From assembly GCA_044225675.1 (NCBI GenBank), contig JBGAIH010000003.1, positions 158,722-222,721 of the forward strand: a stretch of DNA of 64,000 nt, in the 5' to 3' direction. Made by a program: the position numbers and the translations under genes. This DNA is from JACMQX01 sp044225675. GTDB taxonomy: Bacteria > Pseudomonadota > Gammaproteobacteria > Burkholderiales > Burkholderiaceae_C. Below are positions 7,595 to 16,392 of the stretch, piece by piece. The number at the start of each line of letters is the position of its first letter. Position 1 is the stretch's first letter. The notes under the pieces were generated by a model, which was not told the DNA's origin, made no database searches, and worked only from the letters and a program-made list of their open reading frames with translations.

Positions 7595-8605
7595 ATGCAA
7601 AAGCGTTACCTCTTGAAAAGCGTGGCCCTGGCGGCCCTGGCCGTGGCCTTCAGCGCGCCCTCGCTCGCCCAGAACTGGAAGCCGACGCGGCCGATCAACC
7701 TGATCGTGCCCTGGGCCGCTGGCGGCTCGACCGACCAGGTCACGCGCGTCACGGCCGCCGAGCTGGAAAAGGCGCTGGGCCAGACCATCGTGATCGTGAA
7801 CCAGCCTGGCGCATCGGGCGCCATCGGCACCAAGAGCGCTCTGGACGCACCGAAGGACGGCTACACCTGGACCGCCGGCGCCGCGCAGGATCTGGGCACC
7901 TACCAGGCGCTCGGCTCACTCAACTCGAGCATCAAGGACTGGCACCTGTTCCTCAACGTCGCCAACATCCAGGTGATCGGCGTGAACCCGTCGCGGCCGT
8001 GGAAGAACGCCAAGGAACTGATCGACGACATGAAGGCCAAGCCGGGCCAGATCAGCGTGGCCACGGCCGGCGTGACCTCGGCTGCGCATGCCGCCATGGA
8101 CCAGATCGTCAAGGCCACCGGCGTGAAGTACAAGGAAGTGTCCTATGACGGCGGCAACCCGGCCGTGGTGGCCACGGTGGCCGGCGAAGCCGACATGACC
8201 ACCCAGCTCGCCGTCGAGCAGGCCGACATGATCCGGGGCAAGCGCCTGCGTCCGCTGGCGGCGGTGAGCGACAAGGCGCTGGAGCTCGAAGGCTTCGGCA
8301 CCATCCCGCCCCTGTCGGCCACGCTGCCGGGCTTTACCGCACCGGCCAATTATTTCGGCATCTTCCTGCCCAAGGGCGTGCCGGATGAAGTCGTCAAGAC
8401 GCTGGAGCGCCTCTGGGCCGATCAGGTCCTCAAGAGCGAGGCGCTCAAGAAGTACGCCACCAGCCGTGGCGCTCTGTTCAACCCGCTCGCGGGCGATGCA
8501 GCGCAGAAGGCGGTGTTCCCGGCGGTGCAGGCCAATGCCTGGAACCTGCACGCCAGCGGCAAGACCAAGGTGGCGCCCGACACCGTCGGCATCCCCAAGC
8601 CCTGA
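7595..8605 (+). CDS. tctC: Tripartite tricarboxylate transporter substrate-binding protein (Bug/TctC family)
   Basis: A 336-residue periplasmic receptor. The Sec signal (MQKRYLLKSVALAALAVAF..., cleavage after SLAQ) is followed by WKPTRPINLIVPWAAGGSTDQ, the unmistakable first strand and carboxylate-binding loop of Bug proteins, and by VVNQPGASGAIGT. Bug receptors capture organic acids and sometimes other small solutes and pass them to the TctAB membrane pair encoded next. First gene of a probable five-gene operon behind a strong promoter and palindrome. Ligand unknown; the downstream enolase-superfamily and isomerase genes suggest a sugar acid. Confidence 0.85.
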   Translation: MQKRYLLKSVALAALAVAFSAPSLAQNWKPTRPINLIVPWAAGGSTDQVTRVTAAELEKALGQTIVIVNQPGASGAIGTKSALDAPKDGYTWTAGAAQDLGTYQALGSLNSSIKDWHLFLNVANIQVIGVNPSRPWKNAKELIDDMKAKPGQISVATAGVTSAAHAAMDQIVKATGVKYKEVSYDGGNPAVVATVAGEADMTTQLAVEQADMIRGKRLRPLAAVSDKALELEGFGTIPPLSATLPGFTAPANYFGIFLPKGVPDEVVKTLERLWADQVLKSEALKKYATSRGALFNPLAGDAAQKAVFPAVQANAWNLHASGKTKVAPDTVGIPKP

Positions 8606-8611
8606 CGCGGG

Positions 8612-9163
8612 ATGGCAGTCGCTTCCCCGACGTCCGCGCCCCCCGGTGACGATGCGCCGGCCGCGCCGCGCTCCGACCTCAAGGACGCGGTGGGCTGGCT
8701 CGCGCTGGGCGTGGTCACCCTGATCGGTTCGCTCCGCATGGAGCGGCTGGAAGCCCAGAACATCAACCCGTACACGGTGCCCGGGCTGCTGCCCGGCCTG
8801 CTGGGCCTGGCGATGATCGTTCTGGGCGGCGTGCTCGCCCTGCGCAGCTGCCTGCGCGGCGCGCTCACCCAGCCCGTGCCACCGGCCGGCCCGGACCAGC
8901 GCGAAGAGCGCGTGCGCGTCGCGGTGGCCGTCGCACTGTGCATCGGCTACGGCGGCGTGCTGGTGGGCCATGGCATTCCGTTCTGGCTGGCCTCCACGAT
9001 CTACGTCACCGCGTCGATCCTCGTCTTCCGGCGCATGAGCCGCGTGCCCGAGGAGCGTTCGCTCGGCGCGCGCGCCTTGGCCAATGCACTGATCATCGGC
9101 GTGTGTTCCTCCGTCGTCACCTGGCTCGTCTTCGAGCGGGTGTTCCTCGTCCGTCTGCCGTGA
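8612..9163 (+). CDS. tctB: Tripartite tricarboxylate transporter small membrane subunit TctB
   Basis: A 183-residue membrane protein with four hydrophobic segments, the normal size and architecture of TctB. After a hydrophilic Pro/Ala-rich lead (residues 1-20) the first helix is VGWLALGVVTLIGSL, followed by NPYTVPGLLPGLLGLAMIVLG, the characteristic TctB segment. It begins 6 bp after tctC and partners TctA in ion-driven uptake. Confidence 0.8.
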   Translation: MAVASPTSAPPGDDAPAAPRSDLKDAVGWLALGVVTLIGSLRMERLEAQNINPYTVPGLLPGLLGLAMIVLGGVLALRSCLRGALTQPVPPAGPDQREERVRVAVAVALCIGYGGVLVGHGIPFWLASTIYVTASILVFRRMSRVPEERSLGARALANALIIGVCSSVVTWLVFERVFLVRLP

Positions 9164-9234
9164 GCCTGCCGCCAGCCGGCCCGGAAGGCCGCTGGCGCAG
9201 GTCCGCGCGATCCCAACTCTGACTGTCTTTCACC

Positions 9235-10779
9235 ATGTTGCAAGGCCTGCAAGACCTCGGCGCCGCCTACTGGAGCTTCATGAACCCGATGACCCTGCTG
9301 TACGGGCTGGGCGGGGCGTTCGTGGGCATTGTGATGGGGATTCTTCCCGGCCTGTCGGCCACGCTGGCGATCGCCTTGCTGACGACGCTGACCATCAAGC
9401 TGCAGGCCAATGACGCGATCCTGGTGCTGATCTGCTCGTACGTGGGCGCGCTCTACGGCGGCTCGCGCACGGCGATTCTGCTGAACATTCCGGGCACGGC
9501 CGCCAACGCGGCCTCCTGTGCCGACGGTTATGCGCTCGCCATGCAGGGGCAGGCGGGCCGGGCGATCGGCATCGCCACGTCCGGTGCCTTCGTCAGCACG
9601 CTCATCGGTGTGGTGTGCCTGGCGCTGTTCACGCCGCTGCTGGCCGAAGTGGCGCTGCAGTTCGGCGCCTTCGAATTCTTCTGGCTCACGCTGTTCGGCG
9701 TGACCATGTCGGGCAGCATCGTCGGCGGCGACGCGCTCAAGGGCTGGCTCATGGGCCTGCTGGGCCTGCTCGTGGCACAGGTCGGGCAGGAGAGCCTCTA
9801 TGCCTACAACCGCTTCACCTTCGACTGGGACGAGCTGGCGGGCGGCATCTCGCTGATCCCCGCGCTGGTCGGCGCCTTCGGCCTGGCCGAGGTGCTGACC
9901 ACGCTGTCGGACCCCGTCGAGCGCAAGATCGCCGAGCTCAAGGACTCGGTGCTGCCGCGCTGGAAGGAGATCATCCAGTACAAGTGGACGGTGTTCCGCT
10001 CGGGCATCATCGGTGTGCTCACCGGCTTGCTGCCGGGTGTTGGCGAGGATGCCGGCGCGTGGATGTCGTATGCCGCCGCCAAGTCGCTGAGCAAGGAGCC
10101 CGAGAAGTTCGGCAAGGGCTCGATCGACGGACTCATGGCCGCCGAAACCGGCGACATGTCGTCGATCCCGGGGCACATCATTCCCTCGCTCGCGCTCGGC
10201 ATTCCCGGCTCTGCGCCGTCGGCCGTGCTGATGGCCGCCATGATCATCCACGGCGTGCAGCCCGGGCCGATGCTGATGATCCAGAACCCGCACTTCATCT
10301 ACCACGTGGTGGCGATGACCACGCTAGCGTCGGTGGCGATCCTGCTGTTCGGCCTGTTCGGCGTGCGGCCCCTGCTGCAGGTGCTGCGGGTGCGCCGACA
10401 CATCCTGATGCCGATCGTGTTCCTGCTGTGCACCGTGGGCGCCTTCGCCACGGCCTCGCGCCTGTTCGACGTGTACGCCATGATCGCCATCGGCGTCGGC
10501 GCCTTCTTCCTGCGCAAGCGTGGCTACGAGATGGCGCCCTTCGTGCTGGGGCTGGTGCTCGGCCCGCTGCTCGACAAGAGCCTGCGCCGCGGCCTGGTGC
10601 TGTCGGACGGCAGCATGCTGCCTTTCTTCACGCGGCCCATCGCGGCGCTGTTTGCGGCCGTGACGATCTTCACCATCCTGATGTACGTGCCTGGCTTCAA
10701 TCGTGCGGTCAAGCGCGGTGTGGGGGCGGTCACGGGGGCGGTGCGCGGCCTGTTCGTGCGTCGCGCGCGGCACCCGTGA
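9235..10779 (+). CDS. tctA: Tripartite tricarboxylate transporter large permease TctA
   Basis: A 514-residue, roughly 12-helix permease, the normal TctA length. Family signatures seen: GAFVGIVMGILPGLSATLAIAL near the N-terminus, GSRTAILLNIPGTAANAASC, and the repeat-related segment GLLPGVGEDAGAWMSYAAAK with IPGHIIPSLALGIPGSAPSAVL, reflecting the internal duplication of this family. It transports the TctC-bound solute using an ion gradient. Confidence 0.88.
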   Translation: MLQGLQDLGAAYWSFMNPMTLLYGLGGAFVGIVMGILPGLSATLAIALLTTLTIKLQANDAILVLICSYVGALYGGSRTAILLNIPGTAANAASCADGYALAMQGQAGRAIGIATSGAFVSTLIGVVCLALFTPLLAEVALQFGAFEFFWLTLFGVTMSGSIVGGDALKGWLMGLLGLLVAQVGQESLYAYNRFTFDWDELAGGISLIPALVGAFGLAEVLTTLSDPVERKIAELKDSVLPRWKEIIQYKWTVFRSGIIGVLTGLLPGVGEDAGAWMSYAAAKSLSKEPEKFGKGSIDGLMAAETGDMSSIPGHIIPSLALGIPGSAPSAVLMAAMIIHGVQPGPMLMIQNPHFIYHVVAMTTLASVAILLFGLFGVRPLLQVLRVRRHILMPIVFLLCTVGAFATASRLFDVYAMIAIGVGAFFLRKRGYEMAPFVLGLVLGPLLDKSLRRGLVLSDGSMLPFFTRPIAALFAAVTIFTILMYVPGFNRAVKRGVGAVTGAVRGLFVRRARHP

Positions 10780-10810
10780 CCTCACGCGACCTCGCCACCC
10801 CTGAGTTTCG

Positions 10811-11701
10811 ATGCGCCTGTCCGACATGCCGACTCCGCCCCTGAAGATCGCCTTGTGCAACGAGGTGCTGCACCCCGGCCTGGACTTTGCCGGCCAGTGC
10901 CGCACGGCAGCCGCGCTCGGCTACGACGGCCTGGAGCTTGCGCCCTTCACGCTGGCCGAGGACCCGATGTCGCTGACCGATGCGCAGGCGCAGGCCTTCG
11001 CGCGCACCGCGCAGGACCATGGCGTGCCCATCGTGGGCCTGCACTGGCTGCTGGTCGCGCCCGCCGGCCTGTCGCTCGTGAGTGCGGACGGGGCGCAGCG
11101 CCGGCGCACGACCGACGTGATGTGCCGGCTCGTGGAGCTCTGCAGCCTGATGGGCGGCAGCTATCTCGTGCATGGTTCTCCGAAGCAGCGCTCGGTGCCG
11201 CCCGGCGAGGACCGCCAGACGGCCCTGGACCGGGCTCGCGATTGCCTGGCCGAGGCGGCGCGCACCGCGCAGGCCGCTGGCGTGACCTACTGCATCGAGC
11301 CGCTGTCGCGGCGCGAGACCGACGTGATCAACACCGTGGCCGAGGCGGCGCAGCTGGTCGACGAGATCGCCTCGCCGGCCTTCAAGACCATGATCGACTG
11401 CAGCGCCGCCGGCCAGACCGAGGCGCTGCCGGTGCACGAGCTGATGGCGCAGTGGATGCCCACGGGACGCATCGGCCACGTGCAGGTGAACGACCCGAAC
11501 CGGCGCGGGCCGGGGCAGGGCCCGCTCGCCTTCGCGCCGATCCTGCGCACGCTGCGCCGGATGCAGGCCGAGGGCCACTACCGCGGCCTGATCGCGGTCG
11601 AGCCGTTCGACTACGTGCCCGACGGCATGGGATCGGCGGCCTGGTCGATCGGCTATCTGCGCGGTGTGCTTCAATCGGTCGACGCCGCGACTCCTTCCTG
11701 A
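10811..11701 (+). CDS. Sugar phosphate isomerase/epimerase family protein (xylose isomerase-like TIM barrel)
   Basis: A 296-residue AP-endonuclease-2/xylose-isomerase-like barrel. Visible landmarks are GYDGLELAPF (strand 2), VGLHWLLVAP, YLVHGSPKQR, YCIEPLSRRETD (metal-binding Glu), MIDCSAAGQ, HVQVNDPNRRGPGQG (metal His) and IAVEPFDY (metal Glu), so the divalent-metal site looks complete. A second ATG at residue 6 is also possible. It lies 31 bp after tctA and 16 bp before the enolase-superfamily gene; together they probably catabolise the imported compound. Relatives include tagatose/psicose epimerases and hydroxypyruvate isomerases. Confidence 0.75.
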   Translation: MRLSDMPTPPLKIALCNEVLHPGLDFAGQCRTAAALGYDGLELAPFTLAEDPMSLTDAQAQAFARTAQDHGVPIVGLHWLLVAPAGLSLVSADGAQRRRTTDVMCRLVELCSLMGGSYLVHGSPKQRSVPPGEDRQTALDRARDCLAEAARTAQAAGVTYCIEPLSRRETDVINTVAEAAQLVDEIASPAFKTMIDCSAAGQTEALPVHELMAQWMPTGRIGHVQVNDPNRRGPGQGPLAFAPILRTLRRMQAEGHYRGLIAVEPFDYVPDGMGSAAWSIGYLRGVLQSVDAATPS

Positions 11702-11717
11702 ATTTTCCTGATCCGAC

Positions 11718-13163
11718 ATGACACCGGCTCCCCAATTTGCGATCCGCGAGATCGAAGTCTATGAACGCCCCGTCAAGCTGCGCATGCCGTTTCGCTTCGG
11801 CGTGGTGACCCTGCGCGAGTGCCCGCAGGCCTTCGTGCGGGCCCGCATCGAGCTGCTGGATGGCAGCGGCGCCACCGGGGCCGCCGGAGCGGGCGGTCGC
11901 TGGGCCTGGGGCGCGGCCGCCGAGCTGATGGCGCCCAAGTGGTTCGACAAGAACCTGGCGCTGAGCAACGAGGACAACTTCAACCAGCTGCGCGACGTGA
12001 TCCGCCTTGCGCGCGACGCCTACCTGAGCGAGCGGACCGGCGCGACGGCCTTTGGCCATTTCGCCCGGCACCACGAGGCTCACCGCGTCGCTGCAGCAGG
12101 GCTGGGCTTCAATCCGCTGCTGGCCAGCTACGGCCCGGCGCTGCTGGACCGGGCCGTGCTCGATGCGCTGTGCCGCGCGCTCGGTCTGTCGTTCTACCGC
12201 GTCATGCAGAACAACCTGGCCGGCATGGCCGGAGGGCGCGGCGCGGCCGAGGGCCTGGAGATCGGCCGCTTTCTGTCGGCGTGCAAGCCTGCGACCCGCA
12301 TCGAGGCGCGGCATACCGTGGGGCTGGTGGATGCCATCACCCGCGCCGACGTGACCGAACCGGTGAACGATGGACTGCCCGAGACCTTCGAGCAGGTCGT
12401 GCAGGTCTACGGCCACCGCTATTTCAAGCTCAAGGTGGGCGGCAACGTGAAGGCGGACGTGGAGCGGCTGACGGCCATCGCGTCCGTTCTCGATACCTTG
12501 ACGCAGCCGTACTTTCTGTCGCTTGACGGCAACGAACAGTACGAGGATGCGCAGGGCGTGGCCGAGCTGCTGTCGGCCATGCGCGCCGCTCCGGCCCTGC
12601 AGCGCCTCTGCGACTCGATCCTGTTCATCGAGCAGCCGATCAACCGCAAGCATGCGCTCGACGTGGACCTCAAGGCGGTCGACCTGGGCAAGCCGGTCAT
12701 CATCGACGAGTCCGATGGCGAGCTCGATACCTTCCGGCTCGCGCGCGACAAGGGCTATGCGGGCGTGTCGTCCAAGACCTGCAAGGGCTTCTACAAGAGC
12801 GTGCTCAATGCCGCTCGCTGCGCGCGCTGGAATGCCGACGAAGGCAGCAAGCGCTACTTCATGTCGGCAGAAGACCTGACCACGCAGGCCGGCCTGTCGG
12901 TGCAGCAGGATCTGGCGCTCGTGAACCTGCTGGGCATCACGCACGTGGAGCGCAACGGCCACCACTACGTCAACGGCATGGCCGCTCTGCCGGCATCCGA
13001 GCAGATCGCGTTTCTCGACGCCCACCCGGACGTGTACGAGCGCTCGCACGGCGCCGTGCGGCTGAAGATCCAGGCCGGCCGCATCGACATCGGCTCGCTG
13101 GCGTGCGAAGGCTTCGCCAGCGGCGCGATGCCGAATTTTGCGGCGATGAACCGCGTGTCCTGA
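11718..13163 (+). CDS. Enolase-superfamily (mandelate racemase/muconate lactonizing-like) enzyme
   Basis: A 481-residue protein, longer than most members (about 370-450). The barrel contains a KxK motif in YFKLKVGGN, then metal ligands in LSLDGNEQYED (Asp), FIEQPINRK (Glu) and VIIDESDGELD (Asp/Glu), and a Lys at the second acid/base strand, GVSSKTCKGFYKS. This supports proton abstraction next to a carboxylate followed by racemisation, cycloisomerisation or dehydration. An unusual N-terminal region carries GGRWAWGAAAELMAPKWFDK. Last gene of the tct operon. Acid-sugar dehydratase is plausible, but the substrate cannot be read from the sequence. Confidence 0.7.
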   Translation: MTPAPQFAIREIEVYERPVKLRMPFRFGVVTLRECPQAFVRARIELLDGSGATGAAGAGGRWAWGAAAELMAPKWFDKNLALSNEDNFNQLRDVIRLARDAYLSERTGATAFGHFARHHEAHRVAAAGLGFNPLLASYGPALLDRAVLDALCRALGLSFYRVMQNNLAGMAGGRGAAEGLEIGRFLSACKPATRIEARHTVGLVDAITRADVTEPVNDGLPETFEQVVQVYGHRYFKLKVGGNVKADVERLTAIASVLDTLTQPYFLSLDGNEQYEDAQGVAELLSAMRAAPALQRLCDSILFIEQPINRKHALDVDLKAVDLGKPVIIDESDGELDTFRLARDKGYAGVSSKTCKGFYKSVLNAARCARWNADEGSKRYFMSAEDLTTQAGLSVQQDLALVNLLGITHVERNGHHYVNGMAALPASEQIAFLDAHPDVYERSHGAVRLKIQAGRIDIGSLACEGFASGAMPNFAAMNRVS

Positions 13164-13190
13164 GCCGGCCCGCAACGGCAGACGCCGCCG

Positions 13191-13490
13191 TCAGGAAGGC
13201 GCGTCCGTCTCGCCCAGCATGTCGCGCGCGCCCGACAGTCGGCGGTAGAACTCGCTGTTGAGGATGCGCAGCATCGCGCCCAGGTGGCTGCGGTCCAGGT
13301 CGAACATCGGCTCGCTGGGCGGCGGCGCCGGGTCGACCAGCGTCTCCAGCAGATCCAGGGCCATCTGCACGTCGGCGATGGCATCGAACTGGTCGTGCAT
13401 GTCGGCGACGAAGTCGTCGGGAAGGTCGGGCAGGGGCAACGAGGCCGTTTCAGGGGCGGCTGCTTGATGCATGCATGCAGTACGCGTCAT
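13191..13490 (-). CDS. Small hypothetical protein
   Basis: A 99-residue acidic protein without signal or membrane helix. I start it at the ATG at 13488-13490 because AAAGGGAG lies 6 bases before it; a longer version beginning 24 bases upstream is possible but lacks such a site. The C-terminal half (IADVQMALDLLETLVDP... LGAMLRILNSEFYRRLSGARDML) is predicted helical and looks like a genuine folded domain. No family recognised. Divergent from the GST gene. Its upstream region has TGCTAC-N44-CCTATC in its own orientation, similar to the promoter pattern at 51892 and 53395. Confidence 0.6.
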   Translation of the reverse strand: MTRTACMHQAAAPETASLPLPDLPDDFVADMHDQFDAIADVQMALDLLETLVDPAPPPSEPMFDLDRSHLGAMLRILNSEFYRRLSGARDMLGETDAPS

Positions 13491-13630
13491 GGGAACTCCC
13501 TTTCTGAAGTTCAATCACCGATAGGATCACCGCGCGTACAGCTATGGCGGCACGAGTTTGGAGACAACTGTAGCATCCTGAAGTTCCAAACACCAGTAAC
13601 CAGATTCCGCTTCCCTTGACGGACCGACCC

Positions 13631-14263
13631 ATGAAACTCATCGGTATGCTCGACTCTCCCTATGTTCGGCGCGTCGCGGTGTCCCTGCAACTGTTGGGCC
13701 TGACTTTCGAACACCGGTCGCTTTCGGTTTTTCGCACCTACGAGGAATTCGGCCGCATCAACCCGGTCGTCAAGGCACCGACGATGGTATGCGACGACGG
13801 CACCGTGCTGATGGATTCGACGCTGATCCTGGAGTACGCGCACGCACTGGCCCGGCCGCGCAGCCTGCTGCCGGCCGACCCGCAGGCCCTGGCGCGCGAC
13901 CTGCGCGTCACCGGGCTGGCACTGGCGGCCTGCGAAAAGGCCGTCCAGATCGTCTACGAGCGTGGCCTGCGGCCACCCGAGAAGCTGCACCAGCCCTGGG
14001 TGGACCGGGTCACGGGCCAGCTGCTGGCGGCCTGCGCGGGGCTGGAGCGCGACCTGGCACAGCGTCCGCTGCCGGCGGAGCCGGAGGCGCTCACGCAGGG
14101 CGGCGTGGCCGCCGCCGTGGCGTGGCGCTTCATCCAGGCCATGCTGCCGGAGGTGGTGCCGGCGCGGGACCATCCCGTGCAGGCAGCCCTCTCGGCGCAG
14201 GCCGAAACCTGGCCGGCCTTTGCCCTGGCGCCGCATGGCGAGGGCGAGGTCAGGGTAAGGTGA
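13631..14263 (+). CDS. Glutathione S-transferase family protein
   Basis: A 210-residue cytosolic GST with an N-terminal thioredoxin-like domain (MKLIGMLDSPYVRRVAVSLQ, with SPYVRR as the glutathione-site loop, NPVVKAPTMVCDDG with the cis-Pro region, LMDSTLILEY with the conserved Ser that contacts the glutamyl group) and an all-helical C-terminal domain. I use the ATG at 13631 rather than an in-frame TTG 15 bases upstream. Conjugation or isomerisation of electrophiles is the family role; the specific substrate is unknown. Confidence 0.8.
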   Translation: MKLIGMLDSPYVRRVAVSLQLLGLTFEHRSLSVFRTYEEFGRINPVVKAPTMVCDDGTVLMDSTLILEYAHALARPRSLLPADPQALARDLRVTGLALAACEKAVQIVYERGLRPPEKLHQPWVDRVTGQLLAACAGLERDLAQRPLPAEPEALTQGGVAAAVAWRFIQAMLPEVVPARDHPVQAALSAQAETWPAFALAPHGEGEVRVR

Positions 14264-14309
14264 GGGCGAGCATCTGAGGCGTGCCTGACCTGAGACCTGC
14301 GAGGAATTC

Positions 14310-14849
14310 ATGCCATATTCATCCGTCCTGTCGTTCTGGTTCGAAGAGATCGCTCCCGCGCAATGGTGGAAGGTCGACCCGGCATTCGACCGCCTCGTGC
14401 GCGAGCGCTTCGGCGCGCTGCTGAAGCAGGCCCTGGCGGGTGAGCTGCATGCCTGGCGCCGTGAACCGGCGGGCCGGCTGGCCGAGGTGATCGTGCTCGA
14501 CCAGTTCTCGCGCAACATCCATCGCGGCACGCCCCAGGCCTTCGCGGCCGATCCGGTGGCGCTGGTGCTGGCGCAGGAGGCGGTGGCGGCCGGCGCCGAC
14601 CGCGCGCTGCCCGAGGAGCGCAGGGTGTTCCTGTACATGCCCTACATGCACAGCGAGTCGCGCGCGGTGCACGTGGTGGCCGAAGGGCTGTTCCGCGCCC
14701 TGGGGCGCGCCAACAGTCTCGACTTCGAACTGCGCCACAAGGCCATCATCGACCGTTTCGGCCGCTATCCTCACCGCAATGCAATTCTCGGGCGGCCGTC
14801 CACCGGCGAGGAGCTGGCGTTTCTCGAACAGCCCGGATCGAGCTTCTGA
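14310..14849 (+). CDS. DUF924 family protein
   Basis: A 179-residue helical protein matching the DUF924 pattern: VLSFWFEE near the N-terminus, QWWKVDPAFDRLVRERFG, then VIVLDQFSRNIHRGTPQAFAADP, and FLYMPYMHSE. These resemble tetratricopeptide-like helical repeats; the biochemical function is not known. GAGGAA lies 5 bases before the ATG. Downstream neighbours are unrelated small genes. Confidence 0.8.
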   Translation: MPYSSVLSFWFEEIAPAQWWKVDPAFDRLVRERFGALLKQALAGELHAWRREPAGRLAEVIVLDQFSRNIHRGTPQAFAADPVALVLAQEAVAAGADRALPEERRVFLYMPYMHSESRAVHVVAEGLFRALGRANSLDFELRHKAIIDRFGRYPHRNAILGRPSTGEELAFLEQPGSSF

Positions 14850-14974
14850 TCCGGCGCGTCATCCCGCGCTGGCCGCCTCTGCGTCAGCCGCCTGCGTGTC
14901 GATTCGGCGGCCCGGCGTTCGTTGTGGAGGAGGTGCGCCATGGAGGCGCCCATTGAAACCCGAAGGAGAGACCG

Positions 14975-15403
14975 ATGCGATTCATGATTCTGGTGAAGGC
15001 CGACAGAAACAGCGAGGCCGGCGTGATGCCCACCGAGCAGCAACTCGCCGAGATGGGCCGTTACAACGAGGAGCTGGTCAAGGCTGGCGTGATGGAGGGC
15101 GGAGAAGGCCTGCATCCCAGCTCCAGGGGCGCGCGGGTGCGGTTTTCCGGCACGTCGCGCACCGTGATCGACGGACCGTTTGCCGAGACCAAGGAACTGG
15201 TCGCCGGCTTCTGGCTGTGGAAGTGCGCGTCCCTGCAGGAGGCGATCGACTGGGTCAAACGCTGCCCGAACCCGATGCTCGGCGAGTCGGAGGTGGAGAT
15301 CCGCCAGGTGTTCGAAGCCGCCGACTTCGGCGAAGCCTTCACGCCCGAACTGCGCGCCCAGGAAGACCGTCTGCGCGAGGAACTGCAGGCGCGCAAGGGC
15401 TGA
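14975..15403 (+). CDS. YciI family (DGPF-domain) protein
   Basis: A 142-residue ferredoxin-like alpha/beta protein of the YCII/DGPF family: MRFMILVKADRNSEAG, MGRYNEELVKAGVMEGGEGLHPS, and VIDGPFAETKELVAGFWLW with the DGPF signature (here DGPFAE). Members are often encoded near ECF sigma factors, but none is nearby. The start is supported by AAGGAG at the ideal distance. Molecular role unknown. Confidence 0.8.
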   Translation: MRFMILVKADRNSEAGVMPTEQQLAEMGRYNEELVKAGVMEGGEGLHPSSRGARVRFSGTSRTVIDGPFAETKELVAGFWLWKCASLQEAIDWVKRCPNPMLGESEVEIRQVFEAADFGEAFTPELRAQEDRLREELQARKG

Positions 15404-15463
15404 ACTGCGCCACAATGCAGGCATGCGCCCCGGGGCGCCCAGCTTTCCTGGAGGAAACCGTCC

Positions 15464-15883
15464 GTGCCGGCCGTGCCTGATATCGCCACCCTGCAGAAGA
15501 TCGTCGATCCGCTGTTTCCCGGTCTCATGGGCGTGCGTCTGCTGGAGGCCGCGCCCGAGCGCATCGTGGCCGAGATGCCGGTTCGCGCCGACCTCTGCAC
15601 GGCGGGTGGCATTCTTCATGGCGGGGCCTACATGGCCTTTGCCGACACGCTGGGCGCCGTGGGCACGGTGGTCAACCTGCCGCCGGGCCGGATGACCACG
15701 ACCACCGACTCCAGCACCAAGTTCATCGCGGGCGCGAAGCTCGGCACGACGGTGCGGGGCGAGTCCGTGGCGCTGCACCGGGGCCGCACGACCATGGTGT
15801 GGCAGACCAGCATCTTCAACGAGGCCGGCAAGCTCTGCGCGGTGGTGACGCAGACCCAGCTCGTCATGGACGCGAGGGCCTGA
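15464..15883 (+). CDS. PaaI family thioesterase (hot-dog fold)
   Basis: A 139-residue hot-dog thioesterase beginning at GTG, with GGAGG 9 bases upstream. The substrate-loop and catalytic segment GGILHGGAYMAFADTLGAVGTV is typical of PaaI/YbdB-type acyl-CoA thioesterases, with the central helix after HGG. It probably hydrolyses an aromatic or medium-chain acyl-CoA. The next gene starts 14 bases after its stop. Confidence 0.8.
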   Translation: MPAVPDIATLQKIVDPLFPGLMGVRLLEAAPERIVAEMPVRADLCTAGGILHGGAYMAFADTLGAVGTVVNLPPGRMTTTTDSSTKFIAGAKLGTTVRGESVALHRGRTTMVWQTSIFNEAGKLCAVVTQTQLVMDARA

Positions 15884-15897
15884 AGGCAGGCGCTGCG

Positions 15898-16353
15898 ATG
15901 GAGATCCGGCTGGACGACCTGCGCGGGCCCGAAATCCGCGCGCTGCTGGAAGAGCACCTTCGCAACATGCGCGAGATCTCGCCGCCCGAGAGCGTTCACG
16001 CGCTCGATCTGGCGGCGCTGCGGCGGCCCGAAATCAGCTTCTGGACGGTCTGGTCCGGCCCGGATCTGCTGGGCTGCGGCGCACTCAAGGCACTCGATGC
16101 GGGCCATGGCGAGATCAAGTCCATGCGCACGGCGGCAGCCCACCGGCGCCGCGGCGTGGCCCGTGCCGTATTGGCGCACATCGTGGCCGAGGCGCAGCGC
16201 CGCGGCCATGTTCGCCTGAGCCTGGAGACCGGCTCGCAGCCCGAGTTCGAGCCGGCGCGGCGGCTCTACGCGGACTTCGGCTTCGTCTGCACCGGCCCTT
16301 TCGGCGGGTACGTGGAAGATCCGAACAGCGTGTTCATGACGCGCCTGCTGTAG
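15898..16353 (+). CDS. GNAT family N-acetyltransferase
   Basis: A 151-residue GNAT protein. The acetyl-CoA binding motif is HRRRGVARAVLAHIVAEAQRRG, preceded by strand 4 (GEIKSMRTAAA) and followed by LSLETGSQPEFEPARRLYADFGF, in which the Tyr before the last strand is the usual proton donor. The N-terminus is similar to YjcF/RimI-like small-molecule acetyltransferases. Possibly co-transcribed with the thioesterase. Confidence 0.8.
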   Translation: MEIRLDDLRGPEIRALLEEHLRNMREISPPESVHALDLAALRRPEISFWTVWSGPDLLGCGALKALDAGHGEIKSMRTAAAHRRRGVARAVLAHIVAEAQRRGHVRLSLETGSQPEFEPARRLYADFGFVCTGPFGGYVEDPNSVFMTRLL

Positions 16354-16392
16354 GGCGTCGTCGTCCCTGATTTTTCAACCAAGGAGATCCGC

